Below are positions 17,523-27,261 of a DNA stretch of 64,000 nt, one piece after another. This DNA comes from Gallionella sp. (GTDB taxonomy: Bacteria; Pseudomonadota; Gammaproteobacteria; Burkholderiales; Gallionellaceae). Each line of letters begins with the position of its first letter. Position 1 is the first letter of the stretch. Under the pieces are notes generated by a model. That model worked only from the letters and a program-made list of their open reading frames with translations, had not been told where the DNA came from and did no database searches. The translations under genes were made by a program, and so were the position numbers. The DNA is taken from contig JAHFRA010000002.1 in the NCBI GenBank assembly GCA_023259035.1, positions 91,335 to 155,334 on the forward strand. The letters are read 5' to 3'.

Positions 17523-20500
17523 TGCAGCGCAACTTGGAAGAAAAGGGGGCAGCATGCAAACCGGCCTATCTGATTACCCAACCATGCGCTGGCGGCGAAG
17601 ATATGGCCTCCTCGCGCTCATCTGGAGCGTGCTGGTAATCGGCTCTCTGGCGCTGGATATAGCCCAGGAAAAACAGTCCACCCTGAGAACGGCCACGGCC
17701 GCCGCCCTTGCCAGCATCAACAAGGATATAAGTTTCCGCAAATGGGTCAACTCCCACGGCGGCGTTTATGTCCCGCCCACCGAGCATACCCCGCCCAACC
17801 CATACCTGAACGTGCCCGACCGGGATGTCGTCACCACCACAGGCGTGGCGCTCACCCTGATGAACCCTGCCTATGCGCTGCGCGAAATGCAGAACGATTT
17901 TTCGAATGATTTCGGCACCAGAAGCCACATCACCAGCCTCAAACTGCTTAACCCGAAAAACGCCCCCGATGCATGGGAAACAACAGCCCTGCACAGCTTC
18001 GAGCAGGGCACGAAGGAATTGCTGGAAATACAGCAGATCGATGGGGAGTCTTATCTGAGGCTGATGCGGCCTTTCTTCGTTGACAGAGGATGTCTCAAAT
18101 GCCATGCACAGCAGGGCTACAAAGAGGGCGATATCCGCGGCGGGATCAGCTCCGCGATTTCCCTGAAGCCTTATCTGGCTCGCGAGCGTGAACTCAGCGC
18201 CAACATGGCGCTTTCTCACGGCACGATCTGGCTGCTCGGTCTGGCCGGGCTGGGATTTTCGTTCCGGCGCGACCGCCGCCAGGCAGAGGAGCGGGAAACG
18301 GCGGCAAATGCTTTGCGCGCAAGCGAGAGCCAAATGCGCCTGCTGCTGGATTCCGCCGCCGAAGCGATCTACGGCATTGACCTGCACGGAAACTGCACGT
18401 TCTGCAACCTCTCCTGCCTGCGCATTTTGGGTTATCAGCACACCGGGGAACTGACCGGCAAGAACATGCATGATTTAATCCACAACCGGTATGCAGATGG
18501 AACCTGCTTCCCGGTGGAGGACTGCCGCATTTTCCGCGCCTTCCTGACGGGGCAAAACTCGCATGTGGATGATGAAGTGCTATGGCGTGCCGACGGCACC
18601 TGTTTCCCTGCCGAATACTGGTCACATCCGCAAATCATCGACGGCAATGTGGTAGGCGCCGTAGTGACTTTCATGGATATCACCGAACGCAAGCTGGCCG
18701 AGGAACAGATACGCCGCAGCGAGCACAGCCTGAGCGAAGCGCAGCGCATAGCCCACTTGGGTAGCTGGGATCTCGATATCGTCAATAACGTATTGACCTG
18801 GTCGGATGAAATCTACCGTATCTTCGAGATTGATCCGGAAAAATTCGGCGCAACCTATGATGCTTTCCTGGATGCGATTCATCCCGATGACCGCGAGCTG
18901 GTGAACAACGCCTACACCGAGTCGCTCAAAAACAGGCTGCCTTACAACATCGCGCACCGTTTGCTGATGAAGGACGGGCGCGTGAAATATGTGAACGAAA
19001 TATGCGAAACTTATTACGGCGAGGACGGCAGTCCGTTGCGCTCGTTCGGCATAGTGCATGACATCACCGAGCGCAAGCAAGCGGAAGAGGCGTTGCGGGA
19101 GAGCGAGGCGCGGCTGCAACTGGAACGCGATAACCTGCAAAACATTGTCGGCAGCATGGGCGATGGCGTGTACATCGTCAACGCCGATTACGACATCGAA
19201 TACATCAATCCCGTCATCGAAAAATTATTTGGTCCGGCAGGCGGGCGCAAGTGTTACGAATATTTCCATGACCGGACAGAAGCCTGCCCCTGGTGCAAGA
19301 ACCCGGAGGTGTTTGCCGGGAAACCGGTACGCTGGGAGTGGACATCCAAAAAAACCGGCCAGACATTCGACCTGTTCGATGCGCCGTTGCGCCACGCCGA
19401 CGGGCATGTATCCAAGATCGAATTCTTCCACGACATCACCGATTCCAAACGGGGCGAAGAGGCGCTGCGCAAAAGCGAGGAGCAATTCCGCGCCATTTTC
19501 GATAACGCTGCCATAGGCATTGCCCGAATCTCCACGGCAGGCCGGTTCCTGGAAATAAACGGGGAATTTTGCAGGATTATCGGTTATACCCGTGAAGAGG
19601 TATTGTCGCAGGAGTTCACCTTCCAGCAGATTACCTTTCCCGAAGATATTGAGCCTGACCTGGCATCGGTCAACAAGCTGCTTGATGGCGTCGGCGATGA
19701 CTACGCGATGGAAAAACGTTACATCCGCAAGGATGGAAGCATCGCCTGGGTAAACCTTTCGGTTCACCTGTTGCGGGACAACGAGCGGAACCCGCTGTAT
19801 TTCATCAGCGCAGTCCAGGACATTACCGAGCGCAAGCTGTCCGAAAAAGAACTCTGGGAAAAGGAAGAGCGCCTGGCGCTGGCCACGCTCCACAACGGCG
19901 TAGGTGTCTGGGACTGGAACCTGATAACCCAGGAGATGGTCTGGGACGATTCGATGTTCTCACTCTACCATATCCGCCGCGAAGACTTCATCGGCACCGA
20001 AGAGGCATGGCGGGCGGCCTTGCACCCCGATGACCTCCATCGTGGTGACCAGGAAGTGAATGATGCGATCGCGGGCAAGAAGCCTTTCGACACGGAGTTC
20101 CGCGTCGTCTGGCCAAACGGCGAGATTCACCACATCAAGGCCGTGGCGAAGGTGTTCCGCGACGAACGGGGAACCCCATTGCGGATGCTCGGCATCAACA
20201 TGGACATCACCGAGCACAAACAGATGGAAGAGGAAATCACCAAGCTTAACCGGAGCCTTGAATCGCGGGTGATTGAACGGACGGCCGAGCTGGAAGCTTC
20301 CAATAAGGACATGGAAAGTTTCAGCTACTCCATTTCCCATGACTTGCGCGCGCCGTTGCGCGCGATCAACGGTTTCTCGAAGATACTGCAGGAAGATTAC
20401 GCCGCAAGGTTGGATGATGAAGGCAAGCGGCTGTTGAATGTGGTGGGCGACAATGCACAGAAAATGGGAGAACTGATAGACGACATCCTGGCGTTTTCCC

Positions 20501-20973
20501 GCGCCGGACGCAATGAAATCAGGCGCTCCGTGATCGACATGAAGAAAATGGTGGCGGGCGTATGGGAGGAACTCAAACCGGAGATGACCGGGCGCAACGT
20601 GCATCTGGAACTGCGCGACATGCCGCCAGCCGAGGGCGATGCCGCGATGATTCATCAGGTCGTTTTCAACCTGCTGGCGAATGCGGTGAAATTCACGCAA
20701 CGCCACACGGATGCGCGGATCGAAGTAGGCGGGCAAACGGATGAACATGAAACTGTTTACCATGTCGAAGACAATGGCGTCGGCTTCGACATGCAGTATG
20801 CGGACAAATTATTCGGCGTGTTCCTGCGCCTGCATGGCGCGGATGAATTCGAAGGCACCGGCATCGGACTGGCCATCGTCAAGCGTATCATCACCAAGCA
20901 CGGCGGACGGGTGTGGGCGGAAGGCAAGATCAACGGGGGTGCGACGTTTTATTTTGCGCTGCCGAAGAGGTGA
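17515..20973 (+). CDS. Multi-PAS histidine kinase with c-type heme (Tll0287/DUF3365-like) sensor
   Basis: The start at 17515 overlaps the upstream kinase by 8 bp; an ATG at 17554 with AAAAGGGGG before it is an equally good choice. The 1152-residue product has a transmembrane helix at about 33-53, a periplasmic domain with CLKCH (Cys193-His197), a second helix at about 230-250, five PAS domains (about 275-940), HisKA with His942 in SYSISHDLRAP and HATPase_c. CxxCH in this context is the signature of DUF3365 heme-binding sensors, so it probably senses redox state, O2 or NO through covalent heme. PAS3 contains CPWCKNPEVF. PAS1 nearly duplicates the PAS of the GGDEF-EAL protein at 9325. Confidence 0.92.
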   Translation: MIDAAQLGRKGGSMQTGLSDYPTMRWRRRYGLLALIWSVLVIGSLALDIAQEKQSTLRTATAAALASINKDISFRKWVNSHGGVYVPPTEHTPPNPYLNVPDRDVVTTTGVALTLMNPAYALREMQNDFSNDFGTRSHITSLKLLNPKNAPDAWETTALHSFEQGTKELLEIQQIDGESYLRLMRPFFVDRGCLKCHAQQGYKEGDIRGGISSAISLKPYLARERELSANMALSHGTIWLLGLAGLGFSFRRDRRQAEERETAANALRASESQMRLLLDSAAEAIYGIDLHGNCTFCNLSCLRILGYQHTGELTGKNMHDLIHNRYADGTCFPVEDCRIFRAFLTGQNSHVDDEVLWRADGTCFPAEYWSHPQIIDGNVVGAVVTFMDITERKLAEEQIRRSEHSLSEAQRIAHLGSWDLDIVNNVLTWSDEIYRIFEIDPEKFGATYDAFLDAIHPDDRELVNNAYTESLKNRLPYNIAHRLLMKDGRVKYVNEICETYYGEDGSPLRSFGIVHDITERKQAEEALRESEARLQLERDNLQNIVGSMGDGVYIVNADYDIEYINPVIEKLFGPAGGRKCYEYFHDRTEACPWCKNPEVFAGKPVRWEWTSKKTGQTFDLFDAPLRHADGHVSKIEFFHDITDSKRGEEALRKSEEQFRAIFDNAAIGIARISTAGRFLEINGEFCRIIGYTREEVLSQEFTFQQITFPEDIEPDLASVNKLLDGVGDDYAMEKRYIRKDGSIAWVNLSVHLLRDNERNPLYFISAVQDITERKLSEKELWEKEERLALATLHNGVGVWDWNLITQEMVWDDSMFSLYHIRREDFIGTEEAWRAALHPDDLHRGDQEVNDAIAGKKPFDTEFRVVWPNGEIHHIKAVAKVFRDERGTPLRMLGINMDITEHKQMEEEITKLNRSLESRVIERTAELEASNKDMESFSYSISHDLRAPLRAINGFSKILQEDYAARLDDEGKRLLNVVGDNAQKMGELIDDILAFSRAGRNEIRRSVIDMKKMVAGVWEELKPEMTGRNVHLELRDMPPAEGDAAMIHQVVFNLLANAVKFTQRHTDARIEVGGQTDEHETVYHVEDNGVGFDMQYADKLFGVFLRLHGADEFEGTGIGLAIVKRIITKHGGRVWAEGKINGGATFYFALPKR

Positions 20974-21001
20974 AAACCATGACTTCAGTTTATCGTGATA
21001 C

Positions 21002-21029
21002 CGTCATTTCCGCGCAGGCGGAAATGACG
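21002..21029. repeat. REP-type palindrome between kinase genes
   Basis: CGTCATTTCC and GGAAATGACG enclose GCGCAGGC, a form of the widespread GTCATTCCCGCG...CGGGAATGAC repeat. It starts 28 bp after the multi-PAS kinase stop and 45 bp before the next kinase start. It could stabilise or end the upstream message. Confidence 0.65.
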
Positions 21030-21073
21030 TGGGCGAGTAGATTTGGCTTTGTTCACCCAACATGGAGAACGAG

Positions 21074-22390
21074 ATGAACGATGCAGCGACGGATAACGAA
21101 GCCAAACTGAAGGAAGCCCTTGCAGAATCCCAGAGGCGGGAGCTTGAATTCTCGGCACTGCTGGAAGCATCGCGCACCATCCTCGAATACCGCGATTTCC
21201 CGCAGGCGGCGAGGAGGATTTTCGATTCATGCAAAAATCTGACCGGGGCCACAGCCGGATATGTCGCGCTGTTAAATGCAGACGGAGATGAAAACCTGGT
21301 GCTGTTTCTGGATGCCGGGGGGCGTACCTGTACCGTTGATCCCAGCCTCCCCATGCCCGTCAGGGGACTCAGGGGAGAGGCCTATGGCGCGCCCAAAACG
21401 GTATATGAAAACAGCTTCATGTCCAGCCCATGGATAAAACTCATGCCCGGAGGCCACGTGCGTCTCGACAACGTTTTGTTTGCCCCGCTGCTGGTCGGGG
21501 GCAAGGCGGTCGGGGTGATGGGGATAGCCAACAAACCCGGCGGCTTTACCGAAAGGGATGCGCATATAGCCACCGCCTTTGGCGATATCGCCGCCCTCGC
21601 CCTCAGCAACAACTGGACTCTGGATGAGCTGGCGAAGAGCGAGGCGGAAGTCAAAAAGCTCAATACTGAACTTGGCCGCCATACCGCCGAGATTGAAGAG
21701 GCCAACAATGAGCTGGAAGCTTTCGCTTATACGGTGTCGCACGACCTGCGCGTGCCGTTGCGCGCGATAGACGGGTTTTCGCAAAACCTGCTGGATGAAT
21801 ACGCCGGCAAGCTGGATGAGGAAGGCAAACGGCTGCTCCACGTAGTGAGGGACAATGCCCATAAAATGGGGCAATTGATCAGCGACATCCTCGCGTTTTC
21901 CCGCGCGGGACGCCAGGAAATGTCGGTAGCGGAGGTGGACATGAAAAGCCTGGCGGGTGCCGCTTTGGATGTGCTGCAACAGACCACCGTCGGGCGCGAC
22001 CTCACAGTGGACATAAAACCGCTCCCCTCTGCTCGCGGCGATTTTTCGATGCTGCAGCAGGTGTGGATCAACCTGCTCGTCAACGCCATCAAGTTCACCC
22101 GGCCAAAACCGGCAGCGCGCATCGAAGTGGGAGGCGCAGCCGAGGAGGGAGAGCTTGTATACTACGTGAAGGACAACGGAGTCGGCTTTAATATGCAGTA
22201 TGTGGACAAGCTGTTCGGTGCATTCCAGCGCTTGCACCGGGCTGATGAATTCGAAGGCACCGGCATCGGATTGGCCATCGTCAAGCGCATCATCACCAAG
22301 CACGGCGGGCGGGTGTGGGCGGAAGGCAAACCCAACGAAGGCGCGACAATTTATTTTGCTTTGCCAACCAAGGAGGAGAAACATGGATGA
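21074..22390 (+). CDS. GAF-domain sensor histidine kinase
   Basis: The ATG at 21074 has GGAG six bases upstream and is preferred over the ATG at 21062. The 438-residue soluble protein has a GAF domain (about 25-175), a coiled coil, HisKA with His223 in [11 protein letters not shown] and HATPase_c ending [11 protein letters not shown]. No membrane helix is seen. It overlaps the receiver gene by 8 bp, the same arrangement as the kinase at 6825. The last 80 bp belong to the 631-bp repeat, so this kinase and that one differ in sensor but share an end. Confidence 0.92.
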   Translation: MNDAATDNEAKLKEALAESQRRELEFSALLEASRTILEYRDFPQAARRIFDSCKNLTGATAGYVALLNADGDENLVLFLDAGGRTCTVDPSLPMPVRGLRGEAYGAPKTVYENSFMSSPWIKLMPGGHVRLDNVLFAPLLVGGKAVGVMGIANKPGGFTERDAHIATAFGDIAALALSNNWTLDELAKSEAEVKKLNTELGRHTAEIEEANNELEAFAYTVSHDLRVPLRAIDGFSQNLLDEYAGKLDEEGKRLLHVVRDNAHKMGQLISDILAFSRAGRQEMSVAEVDMKSLAGAALDVLQQTTVGRDLTVDIKPLPSARGDFSMLQQVWINLLVNAIKFTRPKPAARIEVGGAAEEGELVYYVKDNGVGFNMQYVDKLFGAFQRLHRADEFEGTGIGLAIVKRIITKHGGRVWAEGKPNEGATIYFALPTKEEKHG

Positions 22391-22941
22391 TACGGTGCAA
22401 GAAGTAGAAATCCTGCTGGTGGAAGACAACCCGAACGATGCGGAACTGGCGATCCGGGCGCTGAAGAAAAACAAGCTGGCCAACAAGCTGCTGTGGGTGA
22501 AGGATGGCGCGGAAGCGCTGGATTTTATCTTTGCCACGGGCAGCTATTCGCACCGCGATGTGGAGAACGGCCCCAAGGTGATCCTGCTGGATTTGCGCCT
22601 GCCCAAGGTGGACGGCATGGAAGTGCTGCGCCGGGCCAAGGGCGATGAGCGCACCAAGGCCATTCCCGTGGTGGTGCTGACCTCGTCCAGGGAAGACCGG
22701 GATGTCGTGGAGAGCTACAAACTCGGCGTCAACAGCTTCATCAGCAAGCCGGTGGAGTTTGAAGCATTCGCCAAGATCGTGGCGGAGCTGGGATTCTATT
22801 GGCTGCTGGTAAACCAGCCGCCGGTGTAATCATGACCGCACCCGCGCTCGGGCGCGATTCAAACTGATGTGGTGGAATACGTAGCCCGGATGAAACGTAG
22901 TGTTAACCAATGACTTGGCCGTTGTTTTTTGACGGCCTAGT
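22311..22941 (+). repeat. 631-bp direct repeat, copy 2
   Basis: Partner of 8548-9178. It runs from the 3' end of the GAF kinase, through the entire receiver gene, into the intergenic REP region, where the match ends at CCTAGT. Confidence 0.9.
22383..22829 (+). CDS. Rcp1-like single-domain response regulator, copy 2
   Basis: Encodes the same 148-residue receiver as 8620-9066, with one silent G-to-A difference in codon 8 (GAG to GAA). Phospho-acceptor Asp is in [14 protein letters not shown] precedes the ATG inside the GAF kinase gene. Two different kinases thus feed an identical regulator protein, which could integrate their signals. Its likely output partner is the REC-PAS-GGDEF-EAL protein next door, although direct contact is only inferred. 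Confidence 0.93.
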   Translation: MDDTVQEVEILLVEDNPNDAELAIRALKKNKLANKLLWVKDGAEALDFIFATGSYSHRDVENGPKVILLDLRLPKVDGMEVLRRAKGDERTKAIPVVVLTSSREDRDVVESYKLGVNSFISKPVEFEAFAKIVAELGFYWLLVNQPPV

Positions 22942-23070
22942 CAGATGGCTATGCAAAGCTATCCGGGAATGCGGTGCTCCGTTCTTCCCGGATTCCGTTG
23001 CACTCCATCCGGGCTACAACTACAACACCGTGCAGGTGCGCGAAATAATTTCCACATCAGTTTGAATCGC
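22854..23070. mobile_element. Rearranged relative of the 31-bp-TIR element
   Basis: The left arm (22854-22884) matches 9091-9121 exactly. The right end keeps only CCACATCAGTTTGAATCGC. Inside, the 55-bp REP cassette at 22966-23020 is the exact reverse complement of 9177-9231. Confidence 0.75.
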
Positions 23071-23212
23071 ACCCCCCCACACCACCCCTTTCAAGGGGAG
23101 GTCATGAAGGGCAAATGGATTATCTATGACACAAGCAACTACACCACTGCGTATCCTGATGCTGGAGGACTCGCCGACCGATGCCGAGCTGATCGAGCGC
23201 GAGCTGCGCAAG
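23052..23212 (+). repeat. Second shared block of the duplication, copy 2
   Basis: Near-identical to 9252-9411: leader hairpin plus the first 29 codons of the GGDEF-EAL gene, ending at GAGCTGCGCAAG. Confidence 0.85.
23085..23098 (+). promoter_or_regulatory. Hairpin covering the Shine-Dalgarno region, copy 2
   Basis: CCCCTTTCAAGGGG, followed by AGG. It is the same stem as at 9284-9297 with the loop reversed. It would mask the ribosome-binding sequence if folded. A regulatory role is inference. Confidence 0.45.
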
Positions 23213-26200
23213 GGCGGCATGACTTTCACCTTGAAGCAGGTGGAATCGCGGGAAGCGTTTACCCGTGCGCTCGAGGATTTTCTCCCCGATATCATCCTGA
23301 CGGATTTTAATCTGCCCGGTTTTAGTGGCATGTCCGCGCTGGAAATGGTGCGGCGCGATTATCCTGAAACTCCGGTGATTATGGTCACCGGCGCACTTTC
23401 CGATAAAGAGGCCGTGGAATTGCTCCAGGCCGGCGCACAGGACTATGTGCTGAAAGACCGATTGGCGCGACTGCCGTCCGCCGTGCAGCATGTGCTGCTG
23501 GTCGAGCAAGGAATCAAGATTCGAAAATTGGCCGAAGCTCAACTGCATGAAAAAACCGAGCTGCTCGAAAACGTCATTAACTCTTCCACCGATTATATTT
23601 TTGTAAAAGACCGCGAACTACGCACCATCCTGTGCAATGAAACGTTCGCGCGCGCGCTGGGCAAGAAGCCGGAGGAACTGTACGGCAAGACCGATATTGA
23701 AAACGGCTGGGATGCCGATCTGGTCAAGGGTAATCCGGAAAAAGGCATACGCGGCTTTGAGCAGGACGACCTTGCTGCCCTCGCGGGCAACAAGGTGCAT
23801 TCCTCCTCTGACCTTGGCAACATCGGGGAAGAAATTCGCTATTTCGATTCCGTGAAGGTTCCGCTGAAATCCTCAAATGGGGAAGTTTTCGGCATGCTGG
23901 GCATCAGCCGCGACGTTACCGAGCAAAAGCAGATTGAATTGAGAGATCAGGCCTTGCTGCGGCGCAATCAGGTGCTGATGCAGAGCACGTCTGAGGGTGT
24001 GCATATACTGGACGATCGGGGCAACGTCATTGAAGCCAACGAGGCATTCTGCCGCCACTTGGGCTACACACAGGCGGAGATATTGCAGCTCGGTTTGCTT
24101 GACTTTGACGCAAAGTTTTCTGCCGATGAGCTACGGGAAAATATCAAAAAATTGCTGGACGGCCATGCCGTAATTGAAACTGTGCACCGGTGTAAAAATG
24201 GTGAATTAGTGGATGTCGAAGTAAATGTATCCGGTGTTGAACTGGATGGGCAACCATGCCTCTTTTGCTTGAGCCATGACATCACCGAGCGCAAGCGGGC
24301 AGAGGATCTGTTGCGTTTTCACAGCAATATCCTGCAGAACCTGGCGGAAGGCGTCTTCCTGATTCGCGCCAGCGACGGGGTGATTGTTTTCACCAACCCG
24401 CAGTTTGAATGCATGTTCGGTTATGAAACCGGGGAACTTCTCGGCAAGCATGTGAGCATAGTCAATGCTCCCGGCGAGCGCAGCCCGGAAACCGTGGCAG
24501 CCGCAATCATGAACGAGCTTGCGCGGGCAGGGATGTGGAACGGCGAGGTGCAAAACATCAGGAAAGACGGAACACCTTTCTGGTGCCGTGCCAATGTTTC
24601 GACTTTTGATCATCCCCAATTTGGCAAAGTCTGGGTGTCGGCGCATGAAGACATATCCGAACGCAAGCGGACCGAAGAAGATTTTCAAAGGTTCTTCAAT
24701 CTTATCCCCGATCTGATGTGTATCGCGTCAACCGACGGGCATTTCAAAAGAATCAATCCTATGTGGCATGAAGCGCTCGGATACACCGAACAGGAAATCC
24801 TTGCCCAACCTTTCCTCGATTTAATCCATCCCGATGACCGGGACGCGACGATGAGGGAAGTGGAGCGGCAATTGGCTGGAGAGGCGACGATACAATTTAC
24901 CAACCGCTATCGCTGCAAGGACGGCAACTACAAATGGCTGGAATGGAGGGCGACACCGGCGGTTGACAAAAAGCTGCTGTTTGCCTCCGCGCGCGACATA
25001 ACCCAGAAAAAAGAATTCGATGAAATAATCTGGAGACAGGCCAACTTCGATGCGTTGACCAGCCTGCCCAACCGCCACATGCTCCATGATCGCATGGAGC
25101 AGGAAATCAAGAAGTCCACCCGTAGCGGCGCTTCGTTTGCGTTGCTGCTCATTGACCTGGACCATTTCAAGGAAGTCAACGACACCTTGGGGCATGACAT
25201 GGGCGACGTGCTGCTGACCGAAGCAACCCACCGCATTGTCGACTGTGTCCGCGCAACCGACGTCGTGGCCAGAATGGGCGGCGACGAGTTCACCGTCTTG
25301 CTGACTGAGGTCGACGATTTCAGCAGTGTTGAGCGAATCGCCCAGAGCATCATCCAGAAACTCGCCGCTTCTTTCCAGCTGAAAAAGGAAATAGCCTACG
25401 TGTCGGCCAGCATCGGCATCACGTTGTATCCAAATGATGCCACCGACATAGAAGGGTTGCTCAAGAATGCCGACCAGGCAATGTATGTCGCCAAGGAACA
25501 AGGGCGCAACCGCCACAGCTATTTCACCCCCGCCCTGCACGAGGCCGCGCAGACCAAGCTGCGGTTGGTCAACGACTTGCGTGGCGCGTTGGCGGCCAAC
25601 CAGTTCATGGTTTATTTCCAGCCCATCGTGGAACTGGCTACCGGCAACATCCGCAAGGCGGAAGCATTGATCCGCTGGCAGCACCCCGAACGCGGGTTGG
25701 TCAACCCTGCCCAATTCATTCCGCTAGCCGAGGAAACCGGGCTTATCCTGGGAATTGGTGACTGGGTATTTCATGAATCGATGCGCTACGCCAAGCGTTG
25801 GAGAACGCTGTACAACCCCGTGTTTCAGATCAGCGTGAACAAGTCGCCGATACAGTTTTACAAAGACGGCGAAGAACACACCGCGTGGTTATCCTATCTG
25901 AGAGAAATTGACCTGCCCGGCCAATGCCTGACTATCGAGATTACCGAAGGATTGTTGCTGGATTCGAACTCGTTGATTAACGGCGCGTTGCTCACGCTGC
26001 GCAACGCTGATATCCAGGTCTCCATCGATGATTTCGGCACCGGTTATTCGTCGCTGTCCTATCTCAAGAAATTTGACATTGACTACCTGAAAATCGACCG
26101 CTCATTTGTAAGCCATCTGGCGATAGGCCATAACGATCTGGCATTGTGCGAAGCGATCATTGTGATGGCGCACAAGCTCGACATAAAAGTGATTGCAGAG

Positions 26201-26347
26201 GGGGTGGAAACAGCGGAACAGCGCGACCTGCTGGCCGCTGCCGGGTGCGATTATGCGCAAGGATATTTGTATTCGAAGCCAATACCGGCCGATGAGTTTG
26301 AGAAGCTGTTGAAACAGGGTTGTTGGCAGGGCATTGAACCCGAATAA
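23126..26347 (+). CDS. REC-(PAS)4-GGDEF-EAL protein, bifunctional c-di-GMP enzyme candidate
   Basis: The 1073-residue cytoplasmic protein has a receiver (about 8-125), four PAS domains (about 145-640), GGDEF (about 645-800) and EAL (about 815-1065). Unlike the paralogue at 9325, the cyclase signature is intact (ARMGGDEF near residue 716) with an RATD inhibitory site five residues before it; the EAL domain is also intact (Glu846 in EALIRW, ISVNKSP, DDFGTG, LKIDRSF, AEGVET). It could make or break c-di-GMP depending on receiver and PAS state. The first 29 codons match the paralogue at DNA level. It ends convergently, 135 bp from fabG. Confidence 0.92.
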   Translation: MTQATTPLRILMLEDSPTDAELIERELRKGGMTFTLKQVESREAFTRALEDFLPDIILTDFNLPGFSGMSALEMVRRDYPETPVIMVTGALSDKEAVELLQAGAQDYVLKDRLARLPSAVQHVLLVEQGIKIRKLAEAQLHEKTELLENVINSSTDYIFVKDRELRTILCNETFARALGKKPEELYGKTDIENGWDADLVKGNPEKGIRGFEQDDLAALAGNKVHSSSDLGNIGEEIRYFDSVKVPLKSSNGEVFGMLGISRDVTEQKQIELRDQALLRRNQVLMQSTSEGVHILDDRGNVIEANEAFCRHLGYTQAEILQLGLLDFDAKFSADELRENIKKLLDGHAVIETVHRCKNGELVDVEVNVSGVELDGQPCLFCLSHDITERKRAEDLLRFHSNILQNLAEGVFLIRASDGVIVFTNPQFECMFGYETGELLGKHVSIVNAPGERSPETVAAAIMNELARAGMWNGEVQNIRKDGTPFWCRANVSTFDHPQFGKVWVSAHEDISERKRTEEDFQRFFNLIPDLMCIASTDGHFKRINPMWHEALGYTEQEILAQPFLDLIHPDDRDATMREVERQLAGEATIQFTNRYRCKDGNYKWLEWRATPAVDKKLLFASARDITQKKEFDEIIWRQANFDALTSLPNRHMLHDRMEQEIKKSTRSGASFALLLIDLDHFKEVNDTLGHDMGDVLLTEATHRIVDCVRATDVVARMGGDEFTVLLTEVDDFSSVERIAQSIIQKLAASFQLKKEIAYVSASIGITLYPNDATDIEGLLKNADQAMYVAKEQGRNRHSYFTPALHEAAQTKLRLVNDLRGALAANQFMVYFQPIVELATGNIRKAEALIRWQHPERGLVNPAQFIPLAEETGLILGIGDWVFHESMRYAKRWRTLYNPVFQISVNKSPIQFYKDGEEHTAWLSYLREIDLPGQCLTIEITEGLLLDSNSLINGALLTLRNADIQVSIDDFGTGYSSLSYLKKFDIDYLKIDRSFVSHLAIGHNDLALCEAIIVMAHKLDIKVIAEGVETAEQRDLLAAAGCDYAQGYLYSKPIPADEFEKLLKQGCWQGIEPE

Positions 26348-26481
26348 TCAACCAGCCCGCGCAATAACCAACGGGCCATTGCCCCCAAGTCATCCGGTGC
26401 AGTGTAGTGCGCTTATCGCACCCCTGACATCTATTGATTGAGCGTCATTAACCGCGAACGGGTTATTCCCTTTTCATTTCA

Positions 26482-27219
26482 CTAAGACATGACCATTCCA
26501 CCATCAACATTGAGGACTTGACCGGTTACATAATCCGCATCGGCGCTGCATAGAAAGGCTACCGCATCGGCGACGTTCTCGGCACTGCCAAAGGTGCCAG
26601 CCGGAATGTTTTTGATAAAATATTGCTTCACATCATCCGGCAGTTTTGCGGTCATTTCCGTATCGATGAACCCCGGAGCAACCACATTGACCTGAATATT
26701 TCGTGCTGCAAATTCACGCGCCAATGTCTTCGAAAGACCAATAAGGCCGGCCTTCGACGCCGCATAGTTTGCCTGCCCCACGTTACCCATCTGTCCAACC
26801 ACCGACGCGATATTTACAATCTTGCCCGCACGTTGCTTGAACATCTGTTTGTTAACCGCCTTGCACACGTTAAAAGCGCCGGTCAAATTGACAGAGATAA
26901 CCATATCCCACTCTTCCGGCTTCATTCGCAAGAAAAGGTTGTCTTTAGTGATCCCTGCATTGTTAACGACCATATCGAGGCTGCCGAATGTGGCAATCAC
27001 CTGTTCGATGGCCTTTTCTACCGATTCCAACCTGGTGACATTAGCTTCGACGCTGATGGCTTTAACCCCAAGCGCCTCAATCTCTTTAACCGTATCAGGA
27101 GCCATGGCCATATCAAGAATAGCGATATTGGCGCCCTTGCGAGCTAACTTAAGCGCAATGGCCTTACCGATCCCCCGAGCGCCTCCTGTAACAAGAGCTG
27201 TTTTTCCTTTTAAACTCAT
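26482..27219 (-). CDS. fabG: 3-oxoacyl-[acyl-carrier-protein] reductase
   Basis: Start at 27219 follows AAGGAGG; an upstream in-frame ATG is rejected because the protein then has a non-family N-terminus. The 245-residue short-chain dehydrogenase has the NADP-binding TGGARGIG, the NNAG motif and the catalytic Tyr and Lys in NYAASKAG (about residues 151-155). It reduces 3-ketoacyl-ACP in the elongation cycle. It lies 42 bp after fabD. In most betaproteobacteria acpP and fabF follow; here the operon stops and faces the signalling island. Confidence 0.96.
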   Translation of the reverse strand: MSLKGKTALVTGGARGIGKAIALKLARKGANIAILDMAMAPDTVKEIEALGVKAISVEANVTRLESVEKAIEQVIATFGSLDMVVNNAGITKDNLFLRMKPEEWDMVISVNLTGAFNVCKAVNKQMFKQRAGKIVNIASVVGQMGNVGQANYAASKAGLIGLSKTLAREFAARNIQVNVVAPGFIDTEMTAKLPDDVKQYFIKNIPAGTFGSAENVADAVAFLCSADADYVTGQVLNVDGGMVMS

Positions 27220-27261
27220 AATATCCTCCTTGACCCAACCTGCGAAAATCACAAAAACAGT

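Noticed and set aside
26449..26470. AACCGCGAACGGGTT as a bidirectional terminator between the GGDEF-EAL gene and fabG
   Set aside because: The stem is only five or six pairs and no clear T-run follows in either direction.
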